Source: Microdochium bolleyi
Lineage: Eukaryota; Ascomycota; Sordariomycetes; Xylariales; Microdochiaceae
Reading direction: 5' to 3'
Length of the DNA stretch: 64,000 nt
Assembly: GCA_001566295.1 (NCBI GenBank)
Contig: KQ964256.1
Location: 248,001 to 312,000, forward strand
Shown: positions 45,072 to 56,346 of the stretch, piece by piece
Layout of the letters: each line of letters starts with the position of its first letter
How positions within the stretch are numbered: the stretch's first letter is position 1
Notes under the pieces: generated by a model
What the model saw: only the letters and a program-made list of their open reading frames with translations
Database searches by the model: none
What the model was told of the DNA's origin: nothing
Program-made: the position numbers and the translations under genes

Positions 45072-47663
45072 ATGCTACCGTTCCCACAACTGCCCTTTCC
45101 CCTCCCCGCCTTGGCCATGGAAATCGACCGTGATACAGTACACGCCGCGTCTCCAGCACGAAATGGTCAATCCGAGGAAGAAGACTCGGACATGCCCGAC
45201 GCCGTTACACCCCCAATGCCCATCACCCCGACCTCCTCGAATGGAGAAAACAGGACGCCCATCGCGTTGAACGAGGGCGCGTTCGAGGAGAACAACAGCT
45301 TCAACAATCACCACCTGGCGGGTCGCGAGATGAGTAATACCAACAGCGCCACCGCCAACCACGACGACAAATTCTCGAACGTAAACGCTCTCATCGACGA
45401 CGAAAAGCACGAGAACGATCCCAACGACGACGACGATGACGACGACACCAGCATTGACTTTGGCGACCTCTTCGACCCTGAGGCGAGCCCGCCCATGTCA
45501 TCGACGGCAAGAAATGATGCCACGGGCAGCAGCACGGATGAAGAGTCCAGCTTCGCAGATCCTATCACCACCAACGACGGCGATGACCACCGTGGCAACA
45601 ACGGCAGCCGCAAAAACAACAACAGCGATGGCGTCTCCGAGATCAGCGAGCGAGACGATGGATCGAGGCCAGGCAGCGGGTTGCCGATCGTCAAGTTTGC
45701 GGACGAGCGGCTACCATTTCCACAGTCTTCATCATCACCATCACTGGCGATTCACACGCCTTATCGACAACAGCAGCATCAGCTGCTAACGCCACAATCC
45801 CTGGTCTTCGAGCACGACAGCAGCAGCGATGACAGCGACTCCGAGTCCGAGTCTGACGCGGACGATGAGGACACCGGGCCCAGGAGCACAAGGCGCTCTG
45901 CCTCGCAAGAGCGTCAACACCGCAAACACCACATAGGCTCATCACCTCTGCCGTCGCTGCCACCACCGTGGGTCAGACTCCAAGCGTGGCGGACTGACCC
46001 GCACTTCGGCCTCGGCTGGCGGACACCCGGTGGAGGGCTGACCATGGCGCCGGTGTGGCGGATCGATCCACCGGCTGAGCAGGACATCCTGGAGACTCTG
46101 CTCGCGGCCGGTGCCTTCAAGCAGAACACGATGGCCGCACGGACCGGCGGGATCCAGATCCGGCCCTTTGTGCGGCACGAGCAGGAGGATCTTCACTTCT
46201 GGCGCAGCAACAAGGGAGGAGATATGAATCACGGCGGAAACAGCACAGATTGTCAAGAAGACGACATCATCAGGAACAGGCTCTACCTCGTCGCTTTAAC
46301 ACACAACGGCAGCATTAGCAGCAGGCAGACTTACATGCTCAAAGTCATGCTTCCCGTGTGCCCGACCATGAAGACCGCAAGCGAGGTCGCCACGATGGCC
46401 TGGGCCGCTGAGAACACGGACCTGCCCGTCCCGCGCGTCCTCAGCTACAGCACATCGCGGGACAACGCCATGGGCCTCGAGTGGGTTCTGATGGACTACC
46501 TCGGCGATAGTGCCGACGGTGATGCCAGCGACGACAGCGATGATGACGACGACGACGATGGAGGGTGCGTTGAGCCGCGGGACAGGACGATACGGCCACT
46601 GTCAGAGTGCTGGCACGAGGTCAGCATGGGCGCGAAGCAACGCATCGTAGAGCAGCTTGCGAGGTACTGCGCGCGGATGTGTGAGCGGCCGTTTGGCGGC
46701 GGGATCGGGAACTTGTATCCTGCTCCTCGCGACAGCCGAGGCGATGCGATTTTGGAGGAGCGACTCAGGACAGCCCTGCGGTGCGGCAAGCAGGCCAGGT
46801 TCCGCAAAGGGCCGGTCGTGTCCATGCCGTTCTACTAGGGAGAGCGCGGCTTGCTGGCACCATACCGGGACCATGTCCTCCAGTCAGATGAACAGCGCAA
46901 CAATCGTTCGGGGCCATTCTCGCAGACCCGAGAATGGAACCTGGCGAGACTGGACATCGCACAAGCGCAGCTCGAGGAACAACTACGGTGGATGCCGTTC
47001 ACACCGAGCGGCCGACGACAGAACCCTCTCGCCGCCGCGGCCCACCACTACAGCAGGAGAACGACACAGAGCAACACAGAAGTCGCCCAGCGGATGCTCA
47101 GAGTCATCAGGCGCCTCGGCGAGCTGCAGGACGCCTTCTGGCCGCCACCAGCTCACAGCAGCAGCAGCGGCGGCCGGGCGAGGCTGCCCGCGCCCACGTT
47201 CCTGTGGCACGATAACCTCTCAGCGGACAACCTGCTCGTCGACGACAACGGCGTGCTGCGAGGCGTGCTCGACTGGGCGGACGTCTCGTGCCTCCCGCTG
47301 CACGCGGCGTGCGAGCTGCCCGCGCTGCTGCAGCAGCGGAGGGACGTGGACCAGGACCCGGCGGTGCCGCCGAGCCTGGGCAGCCGCGGTGGACACCTGA
47401 TCCGCGCGTACTTTGCTGAGAAGAGGCGGTTTGAGACAACGGCGATGCGGGAGCTGTTCCTGGCCACGATGCGCGAGCTGTCCCCCGTGTGGATGCGGGC
47501 GTACGAGGAAGGCGGGCTGTGGCGGGATATGGAGGCTGCGATCCAGAACTGTGACAGCGAGGATGCGTTTGAGCTGGTCGAGAGATGGGTGGCAGACATC
47601 GACGGCGGGAAAACGCCGGGAAAGGATATGAAATGGTTACATCAGACGTTGTGGCCTTTGTGA
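45072..47663 (+). pseudogene. APH-like (aminoglycoside phosphotransferase fold) kinase, interrupted by an in-frame TAG
   Basis: One frame of 864 codons with a single TAG at 46836-46838 (codon 589). Residues 1-300 are acidic and disordered (repeated Asp, Ser and Asn runs). After that comes a fungal APH-type domain: LYLVALTHNG, YMLKVMLPVCP with the probable ATP-binding Lys, VPRVLSYS, a GLEWVLMDYL hinge, an acidic insert, SMPFY, then the stop, and in the same frame LLAPYRDH, a catalytic loop HDNLSADNLLVD (47208-47243) and LDWADVSCLPL. Homologous sequence on both sides argues for a nonsense mutation in one gene. Fungal relatives usually have HDDLSxxN, so the third position here (47214-47216) shows Asn in place of the expected Asp base. 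Start: first ATG in frame (45072); 45117 is an alternative. An intron ending at the TAG would need a poor donor and remove SMPFY. Confidence 0.75.
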
Positions 47664-48552
47664 GGAGGACCTGGGAGCTGATGGGGAGAGCAGGCCCGGT
47701 GGCAGAATTAACCGTAGCTAGTGCTCAGACGAATGCTCAATCAAGATTTGCTTCCTCCGATACAGGACCACTCGACGTTGCTGCGCTATGAAAAGCATAC
47801 AGATACTGCGTACTCCCCGAATGACAGTTCACTTGGTGTCAACGGCGTTACGCGAGGCTCACATGCAAAATGGTGGAGCTGTGGAAAAAGCTGGGGTAGG
47901 ATCAGATAAAGCGAAGACAGCACGATCTCGGGCCGCTTCGGGATTCGCGCCGACTTGGAAGAAGCCGAGAGTCTCCGACAGGCAAGGAAAAGATGGAATC
48001 AGAGATGACCGAGGCAGTCTGATGCGGCATCTGACGAATTGCCTGCAGCTGAGAGAATGGTTGCTGCAAGAGGAACCCTCGGCCTTCTTGGCCTCATCAA
48101 GAGCTTCGAGTCAAGAAGCTTGTCGTCACTTGCGGAGCTTCCTTTAGGCTAAGTCTGTTGAGATCGTGCAGAGTTGCGACATTTCTGTGACCCGATTGAT
48201 GCATTTGCTGCTGCGGACGAATGGAAGACCTGCAATCGGCCCGTTCGCGCCCGGGGTTGGGCGTGGTGGATTGAGTCATAAACGGCATAACGGCATAGTC
48301 CGAGCCCCTCCACCTCCAGCCTCCAGGCCGAGCAGCAGCCGGCCGGTGTGCGGGCGGCACCATCGTCCCGCTGCTGCCGCCCAGCAACGTGCTGCAGCTC
48401 GATTTTTCCACCCACCGCCTGTCCTCCCACTGCCAGCCCCAACACTCCCACCTCCTCCACCATCTCCAGCACCTCAGTCTCCCGTGGTGTGCCAGCAATC
48501 CGTCATCCGCAACTCTCGACTCCTTCCACAGTCACCTCTCACCTCAGCCACA
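47664..48552. other. Intergenic region, malate dehydrogenase promoter
   Basis: This 889-bp stretch contains no recognised gene. The last 250 bases (48300-48552) are very rich in C and T with CCACC-type blocks, typical of promoters and leaders of highly expressed fungal genes, and lead directly into the malate dehydrogenase start. Confidence 0.55.
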
Positions 48553-49645
48553 ATGTTCGCTGCGCGGTCTGTTCTTGGCGCTGCCCAGCGCCGGGCCTTC
48601 TCGGCCTCTGCCCGTGATGTAAGCTGCACCCCGATGAGCAGTTATATGCCATCATGGACCAGTACTGACACTGACACCTCCGACACAGCTCTCCAAGGTC
48701 GCCGTCCTCGGTGCCGCGGGTGGCATTGGCCAGCCTCTGTCCCTCCTCCTCAAGCTCAACCCCCGCATCACCGAGCTTGCCCTCTACGACATCCGCGGTG
48801 CCCCCGGTGTCGCCGCCGACGTCTCCCACGTCAACACCAAGAGCATCGTCAAGGGCTACGACCCCACCCCCAGCGGCCTCGCCAGCGCGCTCAAGGGCTC
48901 CGACATCATCCTCATCCCCGCCGGTGTCCCCCGCAAGCCCGGCATGACCCGTGACGACCTCTTCAACACCAACGCCTCCATCGTCCGCGACCTCGCCAAG
49001 GCCTGCGCCGAGTCCGCCCCCGAGGCCAACCTCCTCATCATCGCCAACCCCGTCAACTCGACCGTCCCCATCTGCGCCGAGGTCTACAAGGCCAAGGGTG
49101 TCTACAACCCCAAGCGCCTCTTCGGCGTCACCACCCTCGACGTCGTCCGCGCCAGCCGCTTCGTCTCCGAGATCAAGGACACCGACCCCAAGGACGAGAA
49201 CATCACCGTCGTCGGCGGCCACTCGGGCGTCACCATCGTGCCCCTCTTCAGCCAGAGCAACCACCCGGATCTGAGCTCCAACGCTGAGCTCGTCAACCGT
49301 GTCCAGTTCGGCGGTGACGAGGTCGTCAAGGCCAAGGACGGCGCCGGCTCCGCCACCCTCTCCATGGCCATGGCCGGTGCCCGCATGGCCGAGTCCCTCC
49401 TCCGCGCCTCCCAGGGCGAGAAGGGCGTCATTGAGCCCACCTTTGTCGACAGCCCCCTGTACAAGGACCAGGGCGTCGAGTTCTTCGCCTCCAACGTCGA
49501 GCTCGGCCCCAACGGTGTCGAGAAGATCCACCCCATCGGCGAGGTCGACGCCACCGAGAAGGGTCTCCTCGAGGCCTGCCTCGGCGACCTCAAGAAGAAC
49601 ATTGAGAAGGGTGTCGCCTTTGTTGGCTCCAACCCCGGCAAATAA
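48553..49645 (+). CDS. Mitochondrial malate dehydrogenase
   Basis: Two exons, 48553-48618 and 48689-49645, across a 70-bp intron, encode 340 residues. The enzyme oxidises malate to oxaloacetate with NAD+ in the TCA cycle. The first 20-22 residues (MFAARSVLGAAQRRAFSASA) are Arg/Ala/Ser-rich with no acidic residue, a typical mitochondrial presequence, and the intron sits right at its end. The NAD-binding motif is VLGAAGGIGQPLS (residues 28-40). Substrate-binding arginines lie in GVPRKPGMTRDDLF, and NPVNSTVPI is present. The catalytic His is in GGHSGVTIVPL. Length and motifs match the mitochondrial, not the peroxisomal, form: there is no C-terminal SKL. Strong C-ending codon bias indicates high expression. 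Confidence 0.97.
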
Positions 49646-50839
49646 GCGCGCTCTTTTGTCATGATGTGATTGAGGAGTGTCAAAAAAGAAATCGTTTCGC
49701 ATGGGACGTTGGTCTTTTTCCTGGCTTGGAGTTGTCTGGTCTCCTGGGGAAACTTGCAAAGGTGGAACTGGGCGCCAGTGCCCGGGGAAGCCCGTCAATA
49801 GACTTGTCTTTTTGTGGACTATGTAATGATCGAGCTAGGTATTGTAAGATAATGAGATTGACGATTGCCCATGATCAGACATGTTGTAGATCCTGTGACG
49901 AGATTATGTTCAAAGAAATTGTCTTCTTGGGACGGAGAGGAACTCGTGACGTCTGGCCAGTGGACGTGCATCAAAGCACTGACCTGCACAAGCAGGAAGT
50001 TCTGGCCAGGTATCAAGACTCCAGGATCGGCTCATGCACCGCCCCGATAATGGAGCTTCTCTTGTCTCTTGGAGATTACCAAGGACTACTTACTTGGGTC
50101 GATTACGAGTCTTGGATGACTCACATGTGAGATGGGTGGGCTGTAGTCGTGTGCACAAGCCGAGAAGACACGTTGGCATCTCTAGACTCAATGGTTGTCT
50201 ACCTCGACTTTGCCGCAGAATCGTGTGATCCGGTCGCAAGAGAAATGAGCCTATGAGATGGTTGAGAATTCGCAAATATATATATTGCCTCTCTTTCCCG
50301 TGTTGCAGATATGGTTGAACTCGGATGCCTGCAGTCGGTTGAGTGCTTGCACAACGCAAAACAAGCATCCGCGTGCATTTGAGGTGCATGCATCCTGCAC
50401 GCGACAGCGGCCGCACAATTCCCCACATCCCGGAGCTCCAACCAGAGAGTCCCGACCAACGTCGACCTCGGACATACCCCGGCCGGCTTACATCTTGAGC
50501 CTCAATTCATTTGAGCAGTCTCTGGGCGATAAGGGATCAATTGAGGGGAGCATTGTTGCCACCTGACGCACCTCGACGAAACTACGGCAGACTCAAAGTC
50601 TCGGTTCTGGCTTGCTCTGAGAGGTCAACCATTCTCTCTCCCTTCACTCGCTCTGCCTTGAAGCTGCAACATCGAGACCAGGACGGGCGATCCAGGTCCT
50701 GGGGGCACAGAGGCGTCTTCACCAGCCCGTGACAGCCTGACGCTTACTCAGGCGGACCCCCATAACTGTGAGAGGCCCAGCTTCAGCAGGTTGAGGCTGC
50801 TGAGACCACGCGACCAAGACATCCCCCTTCAGAGACCAG
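49646..50839. other. Intergenic region
   Basis: This 1.2-kb stretch holds the malate dehydrogenase 3' end and the CofD-like gene promoter. A short TATATATAT tract lies near 50276-50284. No coding sequence is convincing on either strand. Confidence 0.5.
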
Positions 50840-53323
50840 ATGTCCTCCACCACAGGAGGCGGCATTGTCGTCTTCGGCGGCGGAACGGCGACGAACAGCC
50901 TCGTCGACGTGTTCGAGGCGCTGCGCGCAAGCAGGCCGGGCTGCACTCTCAGCTACGTCATCCCTATCAGCGACAACGGCGGCAGCTCGTCTGAGCTGAT
51001 CAGGGTGTTTGGTGGTCCTGGTATGTTCTCATCCGATCATGCGATCTGACGATTGGGGCTGGCGTGGGAAAACAGGATGTGCTGACGGGGTCATGGTCTT
51101 TTTAGGTATTGGAGATGTACGAAGTAAGTGATAGTTATGTGACTCCCGGGTCTTGGGATCAAGAATGGCATACAGCACTCTCGAGAACGTCAACATTCAA
51201 GGTCCACACAATCATCGGTCATCGGTGTCACACTCATGAACAAACCGCTCACCAAAGTAAAAAAAACAGGTCGTCTGGTCCGCCTGATCCCAGACTCGGA
51301 CACGGACCCGGAACGCGCCTCACTCAAAGAGCTCTTCAACCACCGCCTTCCTGAAGACCACGCCCTCGCGCGCGCAGAATGGCTCGACATCGTCGAGTCG
51401 CGGCACCCGCTGTGGGGAGGAGCAGTAGGAGGAGGAGGGCCACGTTCTCCCAATAACACAACCACCACTGGCATCAGCAGCGAGAAGCGCGAGCTGATCC
51501 GCTCCATCTTCAACATTGTCAACATGGAGATCGTGAAGCGCGCGCGCCCGTCGTCCGTGTTCAACTTCAGCCGCGCGAGCATCGGCAACCTGTTCCTGAC
51601 GGGCGGCCGCGTGCTCACGGGCAGCCTCGAGAGCGCCGTGTACCTCCTGGCCACCATCTGCGGGGTGCCCGAGCAGGTCCGCGTCGTGCCGGCCATCAAC
51701 TCGAGCTTCACGCACCACATCTCGGCCGGGCTGGCGAACGGCGACGTCATCACGGGCCAGAACTCCATCTCGCATCCTTCGGCGCCCACGGCGCTGCCGG
51801 ATGACGGGAGCAGTCGCGGGATGATGGCTGATGGGAGTATGGGAGACAAAGGAGGTGGTAGTGGTGGTGTGGATGTGAGGGACGAGACGGCCATGCTGGA
51901 TCTTATCGAGGACGCGACGCTCCCAGGGTCGCTGCCGACATTGAGGAAGCCTTACATCACGTTCAACAAGGGCGGTGGTAATGGCACAAAGACTCCGGCT
52001 TCAACGCCGGCCGAGGTGAGCAGGCCAGTGAGTACGGGACAGCAGACACCGGTCACCACCAACTCGACAATCGGCACAAAGGAGCCAGACAACAGCCCTG
52101 CCAGCCTAGAAGATCGGATCGACTCCCAGCTGCGCATCCGCACTACATCGCCCTCCACGCCACCGGCAGCAGTCCAAGGGCGCACATCCAACAATAACAA
52201 CCCCACGGACTCATCCTCCGCGGGTGGTGAGCACCCCCTGCCCGCCCGCATCGACCGGATCTGGTACATCAACCCGTACGGCCACGAGATCTGGCCGCCC
52301 GCGAACCCGAAAGTCGTGCGCACGATCCTCGACGACGCCAGCGCCGTCATCTACAGTATCGGGTCGCTGTACACGTCCATCGTGCCGAGCCTCGTGCTGC
52401 GCGGCGTCGGCAGCGCGCTGGCCAACTCGCGCAGCGTCAAGCACAAGATCCTGATCCTCAACTCGAGCCTGGACCGGGAGACCAGCGGGCCCCCCTTCCG
52501 TCCTCCGCCAGGTCATCGTGGTGGTGGTGGTGGTGGTGACAGTCAAGAAGGGCCCGGCGATAATGGTGGTGGTGTTGACGACGAGTTCACGGCCGCCGAT
52601 TTCGTCCGCGCCATCGTCCGCGCGTGCGTGCAGAGCCAGGGCGAGCTGCCGGCGCGGATGGCCAGGCGGTCGTCGCTGTCATACAAGGTCCGGCAGCAGC
52701 AGCAGCAGCAGCAGCCACAAGAGCCATCACGAGACCAGCAGCCAAACAGCAGCAACAACGACGGCAACGATGACAGGGAAGACGACTTCGACAACCCCCT
52801 CATCGTGCGCCGGTACGTCACACACCTCGTGTACCTCGAGGGCCACGGCGCGCCAAAGGTCGACAGGCAGGTGCTGGCAGGCATGGGCGTGGAGTGCATC
52901 CGGGTGTACGGCCGGCGGGAGGGTGGCGGCGGCGGCGGCGGACCTACTATTACCACCACCACCACCACCGATGGAACGAACAACAACAGCTCCTCGTCCA
53001 CGGAACCTCCCGTCGGCCACGAGGATCATCCTGGAGGCACGACTCCCTTCCCGGCCGCCCTCGAGGCGCCGAGCATCAACCTGAGTGGTGAGAAGCAAGC
53101 ACTACTGCTCCACCAACACCAGCACCCACACCAACTACAATCACAGCAACAGCAGTCACATGGCGGCACCGGCACTGGAACCGACACCGGCAGCAGTGGG
53201 GGCGGGGGCGGGCCGCTGCGCTACGACGTCGCGGGCCTCGCGCGCGCGCTCGAGGCCGTGGTCGTCAAGAGCAGGCGCGAGATGGGCGGCGCGCGGAGCC
53301 GGCGGAACACGAGCGGGCAGTGA
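50840..53323 (+). CDS. CofD / YvcK-like protein (2-phospho-L-lactate transferase fold)
   Basis: Three exons: 50840-51020, an 18-nt exon 51106-51123, and 51270-53323, joined across introns of 85 and 146 bp; 750 residues. The N-terminus gives the family motifs in order: VVFGGGTATNSLV (residues 10-22), PISDNGGSSSEL (42-53) and GPGIGDVRSRLVRLIPD (59-75), the last assembled from all three exons. Later VFNFSRASIGNLFLTGG, VYLLATICGVPEQVRVVPAI, IWYINPYGHEIWPPANPKV and YSIGSLYTSIVPSLVLRGVG are also typical. In bacteria the fold binds nucleotide-like ligands (YvcK, gluconeogenesis and cell wall regulation; CofD, cofactor F420). The fungal role is unknown. Inserts rich in Gly, Gln, Asn, Thr and Ser between conserved blocks roughly double the usual length. 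The start is the first ATG in frame. Confidence 0.92.
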
Positions 53324-53636
53324 TTATTGGCAGCTGGGGGACATGATCTAGCCCCTCGGGAATACCGGGCATGGGAGTTTTGTGAGGCAAGTCCTCTCCA
53401 TGGATCGTGGTCAAACCAGTCCGTCCGACGACCTCCAGTGGAAAGCTGGACGATAATAGTAGGAAAGGGATAGGCGGATGCTCGCCGACGAGGGTCCTGA
53501 TGCTCTCTGCCTGTACGCTCGCGGACGAGAGCACAGCCGTGGTACTAGAGGTAGCCAAAAGCAAAGCCAAAGCCATGAAAGCCAGAATCAGACGCATTCC
53601 CCACATCGTGAAGCAGCGAAAGAGGGAGAAAGCCAT
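53265..53636 (-). CDS. Possible small secreted protein (weak)
   Basis: An open frame of 123 residues on the opposite strand, overlapping the last 59 bp of the CofD-like gene. Its first 45 residues are strikingly hydrophobic, with MRLILAFMALALLLATSS followed by TTAVLSSASVQA, which resembles a signal peptide with an Ala-x-Ala cleavage site. No family is recognised, there are no paired cysteines in the central part, and the tail runs antisense to coding sequence, so only the N-terminal two thirds could be independently meaningful. It could equally be chance. Confidence 0.22.
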   Translation of the reverse strand: MAFSLFRCFTMWGMRLILAFMALALLLATSSTTAVLSSASVQAESIRTLVGEHPPIPFLLLSSSFPLEVVGRTGLTTIHGEDLPHKTPMPGIPEGLDHVPQLPIITARSCSAGSARRPSRACS

Positions 53637-53870
53637 CGACACCGGTCTAAAGCTGAATACCGGGTCGTTGGTTCACGTGGCTTTTTTTCCCCTCTCGTCC
53701 GAGACACGCACATACCGGCAAAGCACAGCACAGCACTTTGCCTTGCCTGGCCTTTGTCTGCCTTGTGAGAGAAGTGTTACGTTCCAGCGGGGCGCCGCCT
53801 TCATGCACGCCGCGGGCACGCCCAGGTCTGTGTGCAGCGCCGCCCACTTGCCTATCTGGTCGAGTTGCGG

Positions 53871-53895
53871 CGTGCGTGCGTGCGTGCGTGCGTGC
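53871..53895. repeat. (CGTG)6 microsatellite
   Basis: Six perfect CGTG units plus one base, directly readable in the sequence. It lies in non-coding sequence between the CofD-like and P450 genes. Confidence 0.95.
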
Positions 53896-54134
53896 AATGC
53901 GTTGTGGGCATTCGGAATCACATCACGGATCTGAGATCATGCCCAAAGTCGTCACCGCACCTTGGCGCTTACACCACGCGCGCATGTATACCCGCAGCGT
54001 AGTGGGCATGTCATGGTGTAAGCTGCAACAGCCTATACATGCCACACCACATACAACACACCACTCACTCGTCGGAAACTCATTGGAGGTTTTCCCCGGC
54101 CCCCGTCGAACCCCTGCTCGACTTTTGTGGCGGA

Positions 54135-54136
<2 letters not shown>

Positions 54137-54174
<38 letters not shown>
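54137..54174. repeat. (TG)19 microsatellite
   Basis: Nineteen uninterrupted TG units in non-coding sequence, about 325 bp upstream of the P450 start codon. Length variation between isolates would be expected. Confidence 0.97.
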
Positions 54175-54175
<1 letters not shown>

Positions 54176-54498
54176 TTATCTCGTCCCGTGTCTCGGCGGC
54201 TGGCTTCTTAATGTGTGCGCGGGCGAGGCTGTGGAAACCACCTTGTTGCGGTGTTGCAGGTGAGCGCTCGGACGAGGCGTTGCGTGGGGGCCTGGCTGGA
54301 TGTGACAGATGCAGTTGCGCTGCACGTCAGATCAGCTCGATGCTACAGTGAGGAAATGAGATCATACCAGATCTGTTATTGTGAGATTTGAATATAAGAT
54401 GACAGTCATTCCAATGCATTTTTACCTTCTTGATCGTGCTTGTCTAGCATCTTCGTCACTGCTTTCAGAGTCCCATCAAAAGTACGAGCCAACCGACA

Positions 54499-56346
54499 AT
54501 GGCACTTTTCCAAAGTCTCCCCGAGGAGCTGCTCCAGCTGTTCTCCCAGCCATCACTCGGAAGCATTGCCATCCTCGCAGGGATAACCGGCTCGCTGTAC
54601 CTCGCCTGCCGGGCAGTCTACGCACTCACCGTCGACCCGCTGGCCTCCTTCCCGGGACCTCGGCTCTGCGCCGTCTCGCGCTTCCCGTACTGGCTGCAGG
54701 TGTTCCGCGGCCGCGACATCCACTGGATCCACGCGCTGCACGAGCGGTATGGCCCTGCGGTGCGGTTCGGGCCGAGCGACCTGAGCTTCTCGACGCCCCA
54801 GGCGTGGAGAGACTTCCACGGGCACGTAAAGGGTCGGCCGTCACCTTTGAAAGCAGACGACTACGGCATGCAACCTGCCAATGGTAATAGAATCCCAAAG
54901 TCCCCTTCTGGCTGTCGATGTTTACGATGTGGAGGTTTTCCAGACCTGCTGACACGGTGTCATGATCGGAAAAGGGGTGCGCAGTATCCTGTTATGCGAC
55001 AACGAGAATCACGCTCGAGTCCGGCGCATTTTCGCGCCAGGGTTCTCTGATCGTGCCTTGCGACAGCAGCAGCCGATCTTTATGAAGTAGTCCGTCTGCC
55101 CCTGCAAAGACTTTGAAATAGTGCGGGGGACCTCTCTGACTGACCCGAATTACTTCTGGTTTACAGCGTCAACCTGCTCGTCGACAGAGTCGAGCAGGCT
55201 GTCCGCAGGGTCCAGAGCCCGGCCAAGCTGGAGATGACACGATACATGCACTTTGCCACCTTTGACATCATGGCGGAGCTGTGCTTCGGCCATCCGCTGG
55301 ACTTGCTCGAGAAGGACGCGTTCAGTCCCTGGGTGGCGTCCATCTTCGAGCTGATCAGCCTCCTCCCGGCGTCCATGTTCATCGAGTACTACCCCGTGCT
55401 CAGCTCCTTGCTCAAGCGGTTCGAGCCAAAGTGGGTGCGCGACACGAAAGATGAACACTTCAAGCATTCCGCGGACAGGGTCGACCGCAGGCTCCAGGAA
55501 CAGACTAACCGACCAGACTTTTGGAGTTTTGTGGTCAGCAAGGACGAGGCGGGAGAGAGGCTCAGCCTGGGAGAGATGCACTCGAACGCGGAGTTGTTCA
55601 TGCTGGCAGGCACAGAGACAAGCGGTAAGATCCAGACTCCCCGACAGGAGATAGTCGATCCATGAGCTGTGGTCGTCCGCACGAAGCGTGTGCTCAGGAG
55701 GGATATGGTGAGCTCCGAACTGATACTACTTCTCGATTTAGCCACCCTGCTGAGCGGTCTGCTCTTCCAGCTTTGCAGCGAGCCGCGGAAACTCCACGTG
55801 CTGGTCGCAGAGATACGGGGCAGTCACAGCTCCATCGACGACATGACGTTTGAGAGCCTCGCAAGGCTGCCCTACCTCAATGCCTGCATCAAAGAGGGCC
55901 TCCGGATCTACCCGCCGGTGCCATCGGGAGCTCCGCGCATCGTGCCCGACGGAGGACTCAGCATCGTCGACCAGTGGGTTCCCGCAAAGACGAGAGTGGT
56001 GCTGACGCAGTACGCGGCGCACCGCTCGCCGGCCAACTTTGCCGAGCCCGAGACGTTCGCGCCCGAGCGGTGGCTGCCCAGGGGCAGCCACACCGAGAGC
56101 GACGACAGTGGCAGATTCGCGGGGGACAACCCGGAGGCCTGGCTGCCGTTTGGGACGGGAGCGAGGGCGTGCCTGGGCAAGAACATGGCAATGTACGAGA
56201 GCCGGCTGATCCTGGCGGCGCTGTTGTTCCGGTTCGACTTCGCGCTTGCGGAGGAAAGCCGCGGGTGGATGGAGCAGAAAGCATACGCGTTGTGGGTGAA
56301 GAACCCGCTGGTGTGTCACGTATCGCTTGCAGCCGGGACTCGTTGA
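54499..56346 (+). CDS. Cytochrome P450 monooxygenase
   Basis: Four exons (54499-54883, 54975-55089, 55167-55624, 55742-56346) encode 520 residues. A membrane anchor spans about 18-42 (LGSIAILAGITGSLYLACRAVYALTV) before the Pro-rich hinge SFPGPRL. The I-helix oxygen-binding motif AGTETS forms at the third junction, ExxR is in KEGLRIYPP (near residue 369), PERW is in FAPERWLP, and the haem loop is FGTGARACLGKN with the Cys ligand near 462. The order and length match fungal microsomal P450s that use a P450 reductase. Intron 2 uses the unusual donor GTCCGT, chosen because it restores FMKYVNLLVD; the neighbouring GTAGTC donor would keep frame but lose a residue. The substrate is unknown. A class V aminotransferase follows on the same strand. 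Confidence 0.9.

Larger units (their letters stand above)
53324..54498. other. Intergenic region with simple repeats
   Basis: Between the CofD-like gene and the P450 gene. Apart from the weak minus-strand frame at 53265-53636, no gene is recognised. It contains two microsatellites, listed separately. The last 100 bases should hold the P450 promoter. Confidence 0.5.

Noticed and set aside
48539..49798. 419-residue open frame antisense to malate dehydrogenase
   Set aside because: Very high Gly, Val, Asp, Glu and Leu content caused by codon bias of the opposite strand.
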